From Lyophyllum atratum (taxonomy: Eukaryota > Basidiomycota > Agaricomycetes > Agaricales > Lyophyllaceae), in assembly GCA_014905825.1 (NCBI GenBank), contig JACGCN010000036.1, positions 62,001 through 126,000 of the forward strand: a stretch of DNA of 64,000 bases, read 5' to 3'. Below are positions 1 to 10,980 of the stretch, piece by piece (position 1 is the stretch's first letter; each line of letters starts with the position of its first letter). The position numbers were made by a program, and so were the translations under genes. The notes below the pieces were generated by a model, which worked only from the letters and a program-made list of their open reading frames with translations, did no database searches and was not told the DNA's origin.

Positions 1-278
1 ACGGGCTTGAGAAGCACGGACAGGTCAGGGATCGCAACTTTTGCCCCAAAGTGATCTAGCGCCCCCTCGAAGTATCCCAGTTCGGGTCGAACGCGTTCTG
101 GAAGCTCAGCATCAGAAGTCTTCAAGTGGAGTTGAGATCTTGGGACATGGTTCTTTTATTTGTTTTTGCCTCCGTCCGGTGTACAGCCGGTCTTTTGGAA
201 AACGTATAAAGGCTGCCTTGGCATCCACCGCGTTGAGCCCCAACCCCCCGCCCGTCCCCCAGCCCCCCACGGTGAGCC

Positions 279-1135
279 ATGCCACCACCGCCGCCGTACA
301 TCCTAGAAGACCGTTCGGGATCTCTTACAAACACCGACTTTGACGATTTGTACGACCGAATATTCTTTCGCGTCGCCCGGGTGCCCGATCGGTGCACCAC
401 GATGATCTACAGTATGAACATTCGCGGATCGCGGCACCGCGACTCGCTGCCGTTCAATCGGGAGCCCATCGTTTCCCTCGACTTCGCGCCCGATGAGCGG
501 CTCGGGACGATCTCCTTCATGCAAAAGCCGTATAATGTCTCGCTGCCGATGAATCGGTACCTCCGAAAAATAACTCTCTTTGGGAGGTCAGTCCTGTTCT
601 CCTCATCCATCGAAGTTCCTTTGATAGGCGTCTGACACCCTCCCCCTCTCCGCATCCCCCAGTTCTCTTTTTCGAAAATTCGTCGCGTCAGACGGACGCG
701 AATATAGATGGGGGCACCGTATATTGGAGGGACAGGAATGGTCTGTGAGTCGGCGTGGAGCCCACCCACTGTGTTGCGATGTTTCTCTGACCGAGATCCC
801 GGCGTAACGAGTGTACGACTGCGGACAACCATCTGGTTGCCCACTTCGACCTGAACCCGCCGAATGTGCGGCCCTACGACCCTCATGTATCAGGTAATTA
901 CCTTACAGTGTACGAACATTTCTTTCCTTTGACACTCGGTAAGTTTTGTCGTTCCTGCTGCCTGCCATGATGATACAAGCTCACTACGTACACATATCAG
1001 AATTGCTCGCATCACTTACTATAATGCGACACATTGCACAGCACCATCTCTGAGATGGATTGGACTCTTGCTCTCCCACATGTACCTAGTATAATTGTAG
1101 TATCTCCGTTAGTCGACAAAATAGAGTCTAGATGA
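279..1135 (+). CDS. DUF6593-family protein
   Basis: I recognise the DUF6593 pattern common in mushroom-forming fungi; its function is unknown. Exon 1 (279-586) opens with a Pro-rich stretch and the conserved 'LTNTDFDDLYDRIFF' segment. Exon 2 starts at 663 in matching phase and carries the signature 'SDGREYRWGHRILEGQEW' (about 673-742). A third exon (about 802-948) reads 'NHLVAHFDLNPPNVRPYDPH' and continues to a GTAAGT donor near 949. A last exon ending at the TGA at 1133-1135 gives the usual hydrophobic tail ('PSIIVVSPLVDKIESR'). The first splice is clear. The phase of the last junction could not be fully reconciled, so the C-terminus is tentative. No signal peptide or membrane segment is visible. 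Confidence 0.75.
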
Positions 1136-1217
1136 CTTGTCAATCTTGAAAACACAACCTTTTCGGGTTAGGGTTACCCAATCTTGCCTTGCAACTCTGA
1201 TCATAGACGTCCCTCAA

Positions 1218-2057
1218 ATGTCAACACACCCGTTCGTGCAGACCGGAGAGCCCCTCAACGACTTCCTGCGGTCCTTCTGGCAGCGCCAGGTCGATGCAGC
1301 CGAGCAGGAAACCCCAGATTACCGCCACCCACCGCTCCCGCTGGCGAGGATAAAGAAAGTGATGAAGAGCGACCCGGACGTCAAGGTAAGTGTCGCCAAA
1401 CGAATGACTATCGAACAACTCTAAGGCACCTCTTGCCAGATGATTGCAGCAGATGGTATGCACACCCAGCATACATCATATTCACGCGTTTGAACCGTCG
1501 GTCGTCGCAGCTCCGATCCTCTTCTGCAAGGCTTGCGAAAGTAGGTCTCGCAGCTCTCGTTTCCCAGGCATTCAGCTCACTGGCTTGTGCAGTCTTCATC
1601 TCCGAAATCACGGCGAGGGCTTTCATCGTCGCCGACGCCAACAAACGCCGTACACTCTCCCGCTCCGACATCGCAAAGGCGCTGAGCAAGTCCGACCAAT
1701 TCGACTTCCTCATTGACATCGTTCCAAGAGACGACATACCCTTTGGCGCGACGGCTGCGGCGGGGAAGAAAGCAGGTCCAGGTATGAAGCAGGTGAGCCC
1801 TCGTGAGCACTGGCGTTTCTGCGCAGCCATTCTGACCTCGCCATAGATATCTGATACAAATGCTGGAGAGTCTTCGACGAGTGGGCTGACGCTAGAAGCT
1901 GCGAACGGTGGTGCAGGTGGGAGCGGCGGTTCGCAAGTCTTGGAGCAGGTGAGCTTGAAGATCTTGACCCCATAAGTTCTTGCACCGATTCTTACCCGTC
2001 TCACAGCTGGAATCGTTACTGAATTCTGGGCCAACGGATCGAGGGAACATCTCATGA
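1218..2057 (+). CDS. HAP5: CCAAT-binding factor subunit C (NF-YC/HAP5)
   Basis: Histone-fold subunit of the heterotrimeric NF-Y/HAP complex, which binds CCAAT boxes in the nucleus. Six exons (1218-1385, 1440-1455, 1511-1540, 1593-1792, 1847-1948, 2007-2057) join in phase to about 188 aa. The core reads '[17 protein letters not shown]', then '[20 protein letters not shown]', then '[13 protein letters not shown]', the standard NF-YC histone fold (about residues 43-122). Phase agreement at the 16-nt and 30-nt micro-exons supports the model. The C-terminal tail is short and Ser/Gly-rich, and lacks the long Gln-rich activation region of the animal protein. The start ATG at 1218 leads into '[14 protein letters not shown]', a usual position for this family. 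Confidence 0.93.
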
Positions 2058-2479
2058 CCGTTATGGGGCGATCCACTCACTCTTCCCTTCTACATACGGA
2101 GCTTTACCGATGGAGTTACAGGTCCCTACCATACATAGAAGCGCAGGACGACTTTCACGGGAAGGTCTGGTGGTGGTTGAGGCGGTTCTCGGATTTGAAA
2201 CTACGCCCAAAAACAGCCCATTGCTTCCGCTTGGTTCCTGGAACCATTCCCTTTGCCATGCATGACATGTTGATCATAAGATCATCCTCGCAGATATCAT
2301 TATATTCGATCTACATAACATGCCGTCTATCTTGAACGACAGCGAAGTCCACAGCGACCGGCAAGAGCAGAGCACCTGAGCTTAAGGTGGTAAGCGGCTC
2401 CCCAGGGTTCAAACGTTCATAGCCAGCACCGTCAGAACCATAAAACGGGAATCATAGCCAGATCTAGACCGCACATCGA
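2058..2479. other. intergenic, convergent 3' flanks
   Basis: This is the space between the convergent HAP5 and GRC3 genes. I see no supported gene in it. Confidence 0.6.
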
Positions 2480-4934
2480 TCACATCTGACCCCTCCGCAT
2501 CAAATTCCTCCTTACCCGTCTCCTCTCCCCTCCAAGGCCCCCACCCTTCCCCCACTGCAAATACGGCACCCTACCCCTCTCCACCCCCGCCACCTCCTCC
2601 CCATCGCGCGACCTAAAGTCCAGCATGCCCCAAACCGGAAGATCCAGCTCGCCCTTGACCAGCACCCGGCTGACCCCCAGGAGGCGGGGCGGCAGCGGCG
2701 TGAGGACGTGCATCTGCGCGGAGCCGGGGGCTACGGAGCGGAGGAGGGCGAGGCCGTGGCATGTGGATGTTAAAGGGGAGGGCGCGGGGCTGCCCTGGGT
2801 GTACGGTATAGCGCCGGTCTTGTTCTGCTCCGGTGGTGGTATCGGGTCGTGGGCAAGATCAAGATCGAGGTCGAGTGTTCCGGGTTGACAGGTGACGAGA
2901 CCGACCACGGCACCGTTGAGGACGCGCCCGATCTCGGAGGGCACGATGTCCTCCGACCCGGCGCCCGTGAGGAAGACCTTGTCGAACATCCGGCTGGCGT
3001 CCACTTCGTAGGGCGGCTGCGCGACGAGGGGGAGGGAGGTTCGCCAGCCTGTGGCTGTCAACTGTGGGAGCTCGTCCTCGCCTGGCGATGGGGCGGGGAA
3101 GATGGCGTGGAAGTACGACATGAGCGCGAGGGCGCGGTGGTCTGCGGCGGAGTAGTTCGTTGAGAGGACGGAAGGCGGGATGGGCTGGAGCTTGTGCGTC
3201 TTGGCGGGGGATGTCGACGAGGATGGGTATTGGTATTGGGTCTGCGATGGGGGAGTGGGGGCGGGGGCGGGCCAGGCGGGGTCGAAGGGGGCTTGGATGT
3301 CGTAGACGTCGGTGGGGTCTGCCATGTCCTGGATTTTGAGGGTGAGGTCTGCGCCGAGGCCTTTGTTCCAGCCCATTGTGTTTATCACGAGGGGGATGGT
3401 GTCGGATATCCGGGTGTCGTCGTCGGGGATGGACCATGAGATGGCGGGGGTCTGGATATCGAGGCGGTAGGATTCGAGGAGGGATTGGATGGCGGCGAGG
3501 TAGTGCGAAGGGGTAGAGCGCGGGGTTGTTGCGCCGATGTAGTGGGCGAAGGTTGGGAGGGTTGGGTGGGTGAATGGGGGGCCTACGCGCGAGTATGAGC
3601 GAGTTATGTTGCGAGATGGTGTGATGTTGACATACCGAATAATGTGCTCGAGACGACGTTGAGGGCCACCATCCCACCGGGCGTGAATTCTGACTGCCCC
3701 AAGTCACACTCAAGATACGCGACCTTCTGGTACCTGATAGATCGTCTCAATACAAGCATGCCAAGCAAAGGAGGTTGCACTCACCGACTTAGCAGTGTAT
3801 TGACGAGGGTTCTAGCAAACGTGCTTTTCCCCGACTTTTTGGGTCCCTTGACGAAATGTATAGGTGTCGCCGTGCTCGTAGATGGAGACGCGAGCGCCCG
3901 CTCCCACGAAAACGGCAATTCGAAGGCCTGGATGTCCTTTGTATGCGTCGTTATCTATCACGTGACTTTAACATCGGAGGCAGGCAAAATGGGAGGGTAT
4001 AGAATACCATATGAACGCCGGACACCTGCAGCTCAGAGCTTGCAGCCGACTTCTGCCATCGGGAAGGCTCGAAAAAGCCATCGAAGATTCGGCAGACATG
4101 ACCTAGACCTTGGACGCCCGTATGAAGCTCCTGGAGAAGCACCAACGCGACTGGACTGCCGATTAGGGAGTGCACGGCCTGCGGAAGCTGTGTTATGGAG
4201 GGAATTGAGGTCGTACCGTCCATGCCTTCCAACACAGGCAACGGCGACGAGCGGGGAGCGAATACGTGGTGACTTGTCAGCGAGGATTTAACAGTCACGC
4301 CAGAAAGTGTAATGGAACCCTGTAACACGGAAAACGCGTACGTGCCGAGAATACAGAGGGTCTCCTCCGGGTTAAGAGCGACGAGTGTTGCATTCTGGGG
4401 TAGACCAGATTCCAGTCCCAAGGTCGACACTTCAGCCTCGCCAAGAAAGAATGTATTCTGGTTGGGCATGGGGTGGAAGGTCGACAGAACGTCGGGGCTG
4501 GTTGATTTGAGGGGTGTGGGCGCGGCTGCGAGGACACTGAAACGAACATCTTCACCGTCGTCCTCATCCGACGAGTCGTTCAGGGGGACGCTTGGTGACC
4601 ATCTGCGTTTACTTGTCGTAGGTTCTGGCGTGTCAGAGTCCCCCGACGACAAAACTTCTTCATCTAAGTCGAGAACGATGACATCGCCCTGGTCCTGGAA
4701 GGAATCCTGCACTGGTTCGGCGAAGTATCTGGGTGCCTTGGCAGGCGTCCGCTTCTCCTTCTTTCTCTTTGGTTGGTTTGAGCTTGGAGCGGATGATTTC
4801 CGTTTGGAAGTAGGCTTAGTTGCAGATGGTAAGGCCGCCGGAGGTGGTGTAGGAGATTTTGGTTGGGTCACTGGGACAGCAGGTTCCTGACGAGCTGCCT
4901 GAGCCGCCTTTCGAGCAGCTACGGCGCTGAGCAT
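2480..4934 (-). CDS. GRC3: Polynucleotide 5'-hydroxyl-kinase GRC3 (NOL9 family)
   Basis: Nucleolar RNA kinase that works with the Las1 endonuclease in ITS2 removal from pre-rRNA. The start ATG is at 4934 (the open frame extends further 5' without an ATG). The N-terminal ~130 residues are a basic, low-complexity 'KRKKEKRTPAKAPRYF' region. A conserved beta-rich domain follows, then the Walker A 'KGPKKSGKSTFARTLVNTLL' near 3800-3855. The next exons carry 'YLECDLGQSEFTPGGMVALN', 'PPFTHPTLPTFAHYIGATTP' and 'VINTMGWNKGLGADL', all hallmarks of GRC3/NOL9. The C-terminus 'ERRRVRRNLMRRGQM' is the usual family end. At least three short introns lie between 3970 and 3540. TSR2 starts divergently 248 bp upstream. 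Confidence 0.93.
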
Positions 4935-5182
4935 CGTTGAAAAGGAACTGACCAAGTAGAAGGTGAAACAACTGTAGTTAGTGTATTTCCAACAAAGAAA
5001 TTCTAGCCACGCACTGTTTTCCGAGCTTTCAACGCGTCCCCGCCTCGCTATCCGACGCTGGTGTACGTTCACGGTCAACCCGTGTCCTGGCTCACTTTTT
5101 TCTGATCGGCTGACAAATCACGTATCTTATCTTATCTCTCACAACTCTCGGAATCATTTTTGAACTTTTCATCCCAACCACC
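4935..5182. promoter_or_regulatory. shared promoter between GRC3 and TSR2
   Basis: Only 248 bp separates the two divergent start codons, so both 5'UTRs and core promoters lie here. I see no clear TATA box. Co-regulation is inferred from the arrangement and from both products acting in rRNA maturation. Confidence 0.5.
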
Positions 5183-5752
5183 ATGGACGTGCAGGCTGCC
5201 CCATCGCCGTCATCAGTACTCTTCGCCCGCGGGGTCATCGCGCGTCTGGCCGTCTGGTATACTCTCCGAATCGCTGTCCAAGAAGGCTGGGGCGGTCCTG
5301 GCGCAGCAGAAAAGCGAACATGGCTAGCAGGGGAAATCGTGGATGCGTTCGAGGACCAGGCGCAGACGCCCGACGACCAGTATATTGAGGAACTGCTTTT
5401 GCAGATTATGGCGGATGAATATGAGGCGGTGCTGGAGGATGGGAGTGCGGAGAGTGTTGCGCAGGATATCGTCCGGATTTGGGAGGAGACGAGGGTTGGG
5501 AAGCAGGATAGCGTGCTGAAGTTCGAGGAGCTGGCGGATAAGGTGAAGGGGAAGAAGGCGGAGTTTCAGCAGGCGCCGACGGATGAGGATGAGGAGTGGG
5601 AGGATGAGGACGAAGGTGAATCGGGAGAGGACGATGTTGAAGATGAGGCACCGCAGCTGTTGCAGCCGGCCCAGAATCCACCGAGGAACGAGCCTGAAGT
5701 GGATGAGGAGGGGTTCACGCTGGTGAAGGGCAAGGGAAAAGGAAGGAAATAG
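5183..5752 (+). CDS. TSR2: Pre-rRNA-processing protein TSR2
   Basis: TSR2 is the chaperone/escort of ribosomal protein eS26 and is needed for 20S pre-rRNA processing. This intronless 189-aa ORF begins at an ATG in good context (ACCATGG). It carries the family hallmark 'FARGVIARLAVWYTLRIAVQ' at residues 14-33. An acidic stretch (about residues 130-155) follows, then the C-terminal 'DEEGFTLVKGKGKGRK' motif. The length matches fungal orthologues. It is head-to-head with GRC3. Confidence 0.95.
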   Translation: MDVQAAPSPSSVLFARGVIARLAVWYTLRIAVQEGWGGPGAAEKRTWLAGEIVDAFEDQAQTPDDQYIEELLLQIMADEYEAVLEDGSAESVAQDIVRIWEETRVGKQDSVLKFEELADKVKGKKAEFQQAPTDEDEEWEDEDEGESGEDDVEDEAPQLLQPAQNPPRNEPEVDEEGFTLVKGKGKGRK

Positions 5753-6035
5753 TATATCCACACACCATCGCGTATAGCTGGTGTCTAACGCCCATCTAGG
5801 TACTCACGACAAACTCTTATACCCTCGAAAATCGCACCTTTAACTGGGTGGACACCATGTTATACAGAGACTTCTTGCTCTGCTTCTAATTTCCAGCTAT
5901 GTATGACTACATGGGCGCACATACACATCTACGTATCTAGACATTACCGGGGACCCAACCAGCCCCGCTCGATTCAAATACAATCGAAGCAACATACTAC
6001 TACACCGCGAATGATAAGAAACATCCTTTTCCAAC

Positions 6036-6663
6036 TCAAGCAAACACCACCACAACCTCCTCCTCCATCTCACCTCTCCACCTCCGCCACAAGTCCCGAT
6101 ACTTCGGCGTCCAATCATACCTCCGCCGAAAGACGACTTCATCAGAAAGCATGCGCGAGATCCTGAACATCTCCCTGCGCTCCCGATTACTGAAGTTCCG
6201 CCTGAGCTTAGCAGCCTGCTGCAGCGTCGGATGGACCTGCCACCCACGCAAGAACAGATCGTCAGTCCAAACTTCTTACACTTGGTTTGAGGGCAAGAGT
6301 GGAGGAACGTACGGGGCCTGGGAAGACCATCCGATGCCATTTACAGAAAGTCCTCGCGGATAGATAATATCCCCCCTCTTCCACCTTCGCATGTTCCATA
6401 CGCATTTCGCGGTATAGAGGAAGGAGGGCGGGGGTGTACGATATTATGAGCGGAATCATCGCGATGAGCCCCGCCCTGGCATCTGCCCTGGCGCGCGCGC
6501 TGGTACTGTCCAGCCATCTTTGGGCTGGGATGGCAGAGGCCCAATATCGCTGTTCTTCCTCGGGAGACGCGTATCGCGTATCTTTGTCGCGTTTTAGAGT
6601 TTTTGAAAGGTATCTACGGGTGCAAAGGAGGTGTCGAAGGCTGTGGGATGAGAGATCGATCAA
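6036..6663 (-). CDS. Small conserved-looking protein, possibly mitochondrial
   Basis: I do not recognise this gene. Two exons are likely: about 6663-6325, then after an intron (donor GTACGT, acceptor at 'GTGGCAG') to the stop at 6036. The product is Arg-rich at the N-terminus ('LLCTRRYLSKTLKRDKDTRY'), as in a mitochondrial presequence. It has one hydrophobic stretch ('LIAMIPLIISYTPALLPLY') and a basic C-terminal region ending 'WRRWRGEMEEEVVVVFA'. The frame opens without an ATG at 6663, so the start may be on an upstream exon or at the internal ATG of 'MIPLI'. Frame, composition and splice sites support a gene; the function is unknown. Confidence 0.5.
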
Positions 6664-7629
6664 AGATGGAATGACGAGGGGCGCGCTGACGAAAATTAAG
6701 GCGAAGAATACAGGACAAAATCGGACGTTGAAGGGTGAGGTGTGCCCCTGGATACTGTTTTAAGTGGATGGCCTTGAAAATTGTCGTGACGTACGTGGAA
6801 CGACCAGATGACTTTGAGCATGATAGTTCGAGACGATCAGGGTCGCGGGTTGTGTTCGTCCTTCCAGATCTGTATTAATCTGCAGGCGTGCTCTCATACT
6901 CATGCATCGTGGACATGCATTTCGTGGTACGTATTGCCGACACGAGGCAGGCATGAGGTAGACTGATCGTTATCGGCCATCGCAGGGCGTGGGTCTCGAT
7001 ATCGAGATAATGGGTTCATTGGTGCTGTCTTCGAATGCCTCACTGCGAGGAAAATGCAACCGTGCGACGTCTCGATAGGCTGACGCCAGGTCGAGACGAG
7101 AAAAGAAGGACTAGAATCGAGAATAGCGGAGGTGATACGTTTTTCCGTGCTTGCCAAATTCCAATTGTGCCCAAAAGGCTCCCCGATAGCATGAAAATCG
7201 CATGATCGAAGACGTCCGTAGCTGTGTCCAACGTACACGGCATCATAAGATGAGGTTTATGCGGCTTGGAACGCGTTTCGGGGCAAGACGTGTGTGGTTC
7301 GAGTCTGATAAGATGCTACAACAATCTTATCGCGCAGCACGTGGCGGCCAACTTCGGAAGGTCGACCATCCAGAGTTCCGCCGGGGTCTCCTCGAACCAC
7401 TTACGTGCCTCGTCTCTGTGAACGTCTGCAAACTTGAGGTGCTTGGGATATTATGCGGATCTTCGAACATAGAGATGTCTAGCGGGGGCAAAGTCTCGAT
7501 AATGAAGAAATCGCCGGCCTTCTCAAATGTGAGTCGAGACTCGATTGTCGGTCATGACTGGGAGTCCTTAAGTAGCTGTAGAGTGATCCAACCAGGGTGT
7601 GATGAAGGGTCCGTACAGCCATCCAAATT
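6664..7629. other. intergenic, no supported gene
   Basis: Several ORFs of 60-199 aa overlap on both strands, but none has a recognisable motif. A minus-strand stretch (about 7390-7500) reads smoothly and ends at a GTAAGT donor, so it could be an exon of the LRR-like relic upstream of it on that strand. Confidence 0.4.
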
Positions 7630-7950
7630 ACCGAAGACCCCTGTCCCGAATCATCATCAGCTTGCGCAGTCCGTCGAAAAAAAGGGACAAGCCCGGCGGC
7701 TCCAGCACCACAGCCCGCAAGTGCAATCTCCAGTTCTCCACCATCGACCTACATCCTGCCGCCGACAACGGTGTTCCTTATCCTCTCCCAGGGCTTTCTA
7801 GTTCCCCCAGCAACAACATCAAGATCACACTCCTAGGATGATTGTTCGAAAGTTCCAGCCTGCGGAGGCCGAGTCGCGAGTGTTTCGCTTCTTTGTATAC
7901 TCCATCTCGACGATCCAACAAAGTTCCACCATCTCTAAAACGAAATGGTG
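7630..7950 (-). pseudogene. LRR/F-box-like fragment
   Basis: Minus-strand reading gives leucine-rich repeat-like runs: 'HSRLGLRRLELSNN' (about 7895-7850) and 'ENWRLHLRAVVLEPPGLSLF' (about 7735-7675), the latter ending 'LRKLMMIRDRGLR' and a stop. The two runs are in different frames with a stop between them. They resemble the C-terminal leucine-rich part of basidiomycete F-box proteins, but I find no F-box and no start. It may be a decayed gene, or a gene with an intron I cannot place. Confidence 0.3.
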
Positions 7951-8755
7951 CGTCACGCCCTCACTAGACCCAAACACCGCCTAAGACCCGCTGATCATCG
8001 TTCCCCTCATCGCGTTTCATAGGGATCCACTTGATAGTTATGTACGCCTGGCAGTGCATTCGATTCCGCAAACAATCGGATCGTAAGTACACGGCCATTT
8101 CAGCGTCTTTCATTTTGAGCTCATAGGAGAAATTTCAGAAACCCGTTCGACCTTGTGTAGACGTGCGCTATACGTACATACTTAACCCAATGGCATGTAC
8201 AATTCGGATCAGCTTTCTCTACCGACGTGCAGTCTCTTCGAGACATCAACGACACGCAAAAATCTTGCATCACAGAGCTCGGGCCCATGATTCCTACGTC
8301 AATGGTCTCAACTGGCGTCCTGGCACTGTAGTTACGCTATCAGGTCATCAGATGCTCTTCCAGAGCTTCTGATCTGCACCGAATGCTCATCTACGACGTA
8401 CTCCTATTGTAAATCAGTCATTTTCGCGTGGCACGGCAAAACGTCTCATTTCTCTTATTGCATACCATGTCTCTGGGATTTCCTAGCCGTCTCGATCACC
8501 GGGTGTAAGTTCTACTCACTCGCGATTAACATCGCACGCCGTTTATATGGGCTGCTTATTTTAGCTCGCCTATCATGGCTTCCAGATCAGTATGATGCTC
8601 CGTCTCAACTGAGAATGAGATCGCTGGAGTTCCGAGTGGTATCTTACCGTGAGGAGCCATAGTGATCTGTTGCATCTGCCTGCACTGCCTGCTGGGTATA
8701 AAGGCTTGAATGGCCGGTCTGATGAAGAGACTCTCAAATCTACAACTACCCTCAC
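7951..8755. other. intergenic, no supported gene
   Basis: I see only short unconserved frames. The promoter of the downstream 7TM gene must lie in the 3' part. Confidence 0.5.
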
Positions 8756-10299
8756 ATGTCTACTACAGAACGCTCACTGCTTCAAAATGTTGGCAATGTG
8801 CTATTCCGCAACGTAATGTTGCTCGCGACATCCACCTTGCTTCATGGTATGATGGTGTCATCTTCCATTTTCACTACGCTCAACTTGCCATGTCATCTTT
8901 TCATCAGGAGTGTTCATATTGCTTTTCCCCTTATTAACGATGATGCTTTTGTCAGTCGCTTTCTCTGCTCCTCATATGTCACTCTCACATGTCAGTAGAA
9001 AGCGCGGCAGGACATCCAGAGCCACCCGAGTATCGTTGGCGACGACAACAACCAGCTTCTTACTTGCAACGATGTATTGGATGTGCGGGTTCATAGCTGT
9101 TGCAAGTCAAATTAAGGGAGCTTTTATCGATTCAGACGGGGTGGTGGATCGTGCAACATTTGATAGACTCAATGACGAAATAGCACCAATATTGATACTT
9201 GAGGGGTGGGCGTACCAGCTGCTTGTATGTCCTTTTCATCATCAAGCTGGAGCGTTGAACTCTTGACATACATGGTTGTCTGTTCAGGTTATCATTACTG
9301 ATGGTGTGCTGGTTTGGAGGACCTGGGTCATCTGTCCAGAGCAGCAACGGACAAGGCTAGGCCTGTGCGCTCTCCTTGTTGGCACAATCGGTAAATCATA
9401 ATTTTTCTACATCTGTACCTCGACTCAGTGGTGAGAGAACTTTAGGAACAGCTTTAGCATTCCTCACCCTATCTTCTAGTGTTTCAGCCGTTCTTGGTCA
9501 GACCCTGTCACCCACCTTGGAATTCACTCGTCTCCGCTTCTACACTGCATCTTTGGCTCTTTCATTAGCAACCAATCTAGCCTCGACATTATTAATTCTC
9601 TACAAATTATGGTCAGCCAATGCACCATATCATACATCATCCCCTCATCCTACTTCAGGGATCAACTTCGCTTCACCAGAACGCTGGGAATAAAGCAGAA
9701 GTCAACATCACCTGTGCGAAAAGTCATGCTGGTCCTTGTGGAATCTGGGTTTGTATTTTGCGGGATACAGGTATGTTCTTAGTTTCCTGATCTGACATGT
9801 GGTCTGACTCGGAGGACCCACATTCTTACAGACTATCTATCTGGTGTTAAATTTTGCTCCAAATGCCGCTAATGGTTCAGCCTATGCTGTGATAGGTGGG
9901 ATTATTGCACAAGTGACACAAACGGGGACAGTACGTTCTATATCTTTTAGATTTTCACACTTGCTGATGAGCGAGCCTCATCTATAGGGAATGTATCCCT
10001 CCATCGTCATTCTTCTCGTCAGCAAGCAACGCTCAATCGTTGAAACGTTCGGATTCAGCACACAACTCCGGAACCACAGAGACCCAGACCTCGAGCACAT
10101 GCCATCACATTTGGGAGTATCCAGCCAACCCTTTTCACATATCCCCCCGGCAAACATAAGGCTCGGATTAGAACTCCCAGAACATCTTCCAGTCGGCTCA
10201 ATCGCAGTCGAAGATAGACTTGACAGGCTAGAGAAGCCTTGGGGTACTGCGGGGGCCGCACAGGGTACTATTAACGCGACTGCCAGTGCACCATTCTGA
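8756..10299 (+). CDS. Basidiomycete seven-transmembrane protein
   Basis: Integral membrane protein of a large family seen in mushroom genomes; its function is unknown. Seven exons (8756-8846, 8908-9224, 9288-9390, 9446-9611, 9659-9770, 9832-9930, 9988-10299) join in phase. Hydrophobic segments occur around 'VFILLFPLLTMMLLSVAF', 'TTTSFLLATMYWMCGFIA', 'LCALLVGTIGTALAFLTL', 'SLALSLATNLASTLLILY' and 'KVMLVLVESGFVFCGIQ'. The membrane-face motif 'VIITDGVLVWRTWVICP' and the late 'GMYPSIVILLVSKQRSIVET' are family hallmarks. The C-terminal ~85 residues are hydrophilic and probably cytosolic. The model is intact, with no frameshift. Confidence 0.82.
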
Positions 10300-10495
10300 A
10301 GTCTCATTCGATACATGCATTTATTAACCCTTCCGTTCTTTTCGTTTACCCCATCTCTACTCAATATCCAGTTTTTGATTCCTTTCCGAAATTCTTGGTA
10401 CCTCTGTGTTTACTTACTTGGAATGAATTTGTACAGTAACATTTTCGTCGACCGCACCCACCATCCACGTCTATAAGTTTAATTTTAACACCGCC

Positions 10496-10980
10496 TGTCA
10501 TGAAGAACGAGAAGAAGGCGATGGAAAAGCAAAGACGAAAGAGAAGAAAGCAACGAACAATGAGCTGGAGCAAGCCCTCACCGAGGTCCCGGTGAAGTAC
10601 GTCGTTGCCTGTCTCCGACGAAACCCATCAAGGCCAAGACCACACCCCTGCAGATTTCCTGACCCTCACTCCCTCGCGGCCCTCCTGCCCCTCCCCACAT
10701 CTCGACAGCGAAGCCGAGCTGCGCCAATTCTTCGGCTCCAAAGTCATCCAGGCCGACAAATCTGCATCGTACCCAGTGCGGAGAAACGTAGCAGCGCAGA
10801 GGTCTCATTTGACAAGACCGCAAGCGGGGTGTAGTATGCGAGCCAGAGGGAGGGGCTCTCGATTCTGTTGTCAAGTGACGATGAGAGGCCAGGGACGACT
10901 ACGCAGAGTGGTTGCTCGCTACCGCTACGTCTTCGTCGTTCCGCAACACTGCCCGTCACCGAGATCCGGGGGTTAAATGG
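10496..10980 (+). pseudogene. RQC1/TCF25-family fragment
   Basis: Pieces resemble the ribosome-quality-control factor Rqc1/TCF25. A Lys-rich stretch leads into 'KKATNNELEQALTEVP' (about 10547-10593), then 'LDSEAELRQFFGSKVIQA' (about 10700-10753), the family core. After a frame change comes 'ASQREGLSILLSSDDE' (about 10840-10890). The parts are in different frames, and the large helical-repeat region of the family is absent. A plus-strand frame at 11280-11416 ('STREQLGPVLGQWWWWGAVA') could be the displaced C-terminus. I infer a truncated, frameshifted copy; the functional gene should be elsewhere. Confidence 0.5.

Noticed and set aside
2859..3713. 284-aa minus-strand Arg/Pro/His-rich ORF
   Set aside because: Out-of-frame shadow of the GRC3 exons, which carry the real family motifs.
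7202..7801. 199-aa plus-strand ORF
   Set aside because: It is antisense to the LRR-like minus-strand fragments and has no motif of its own.
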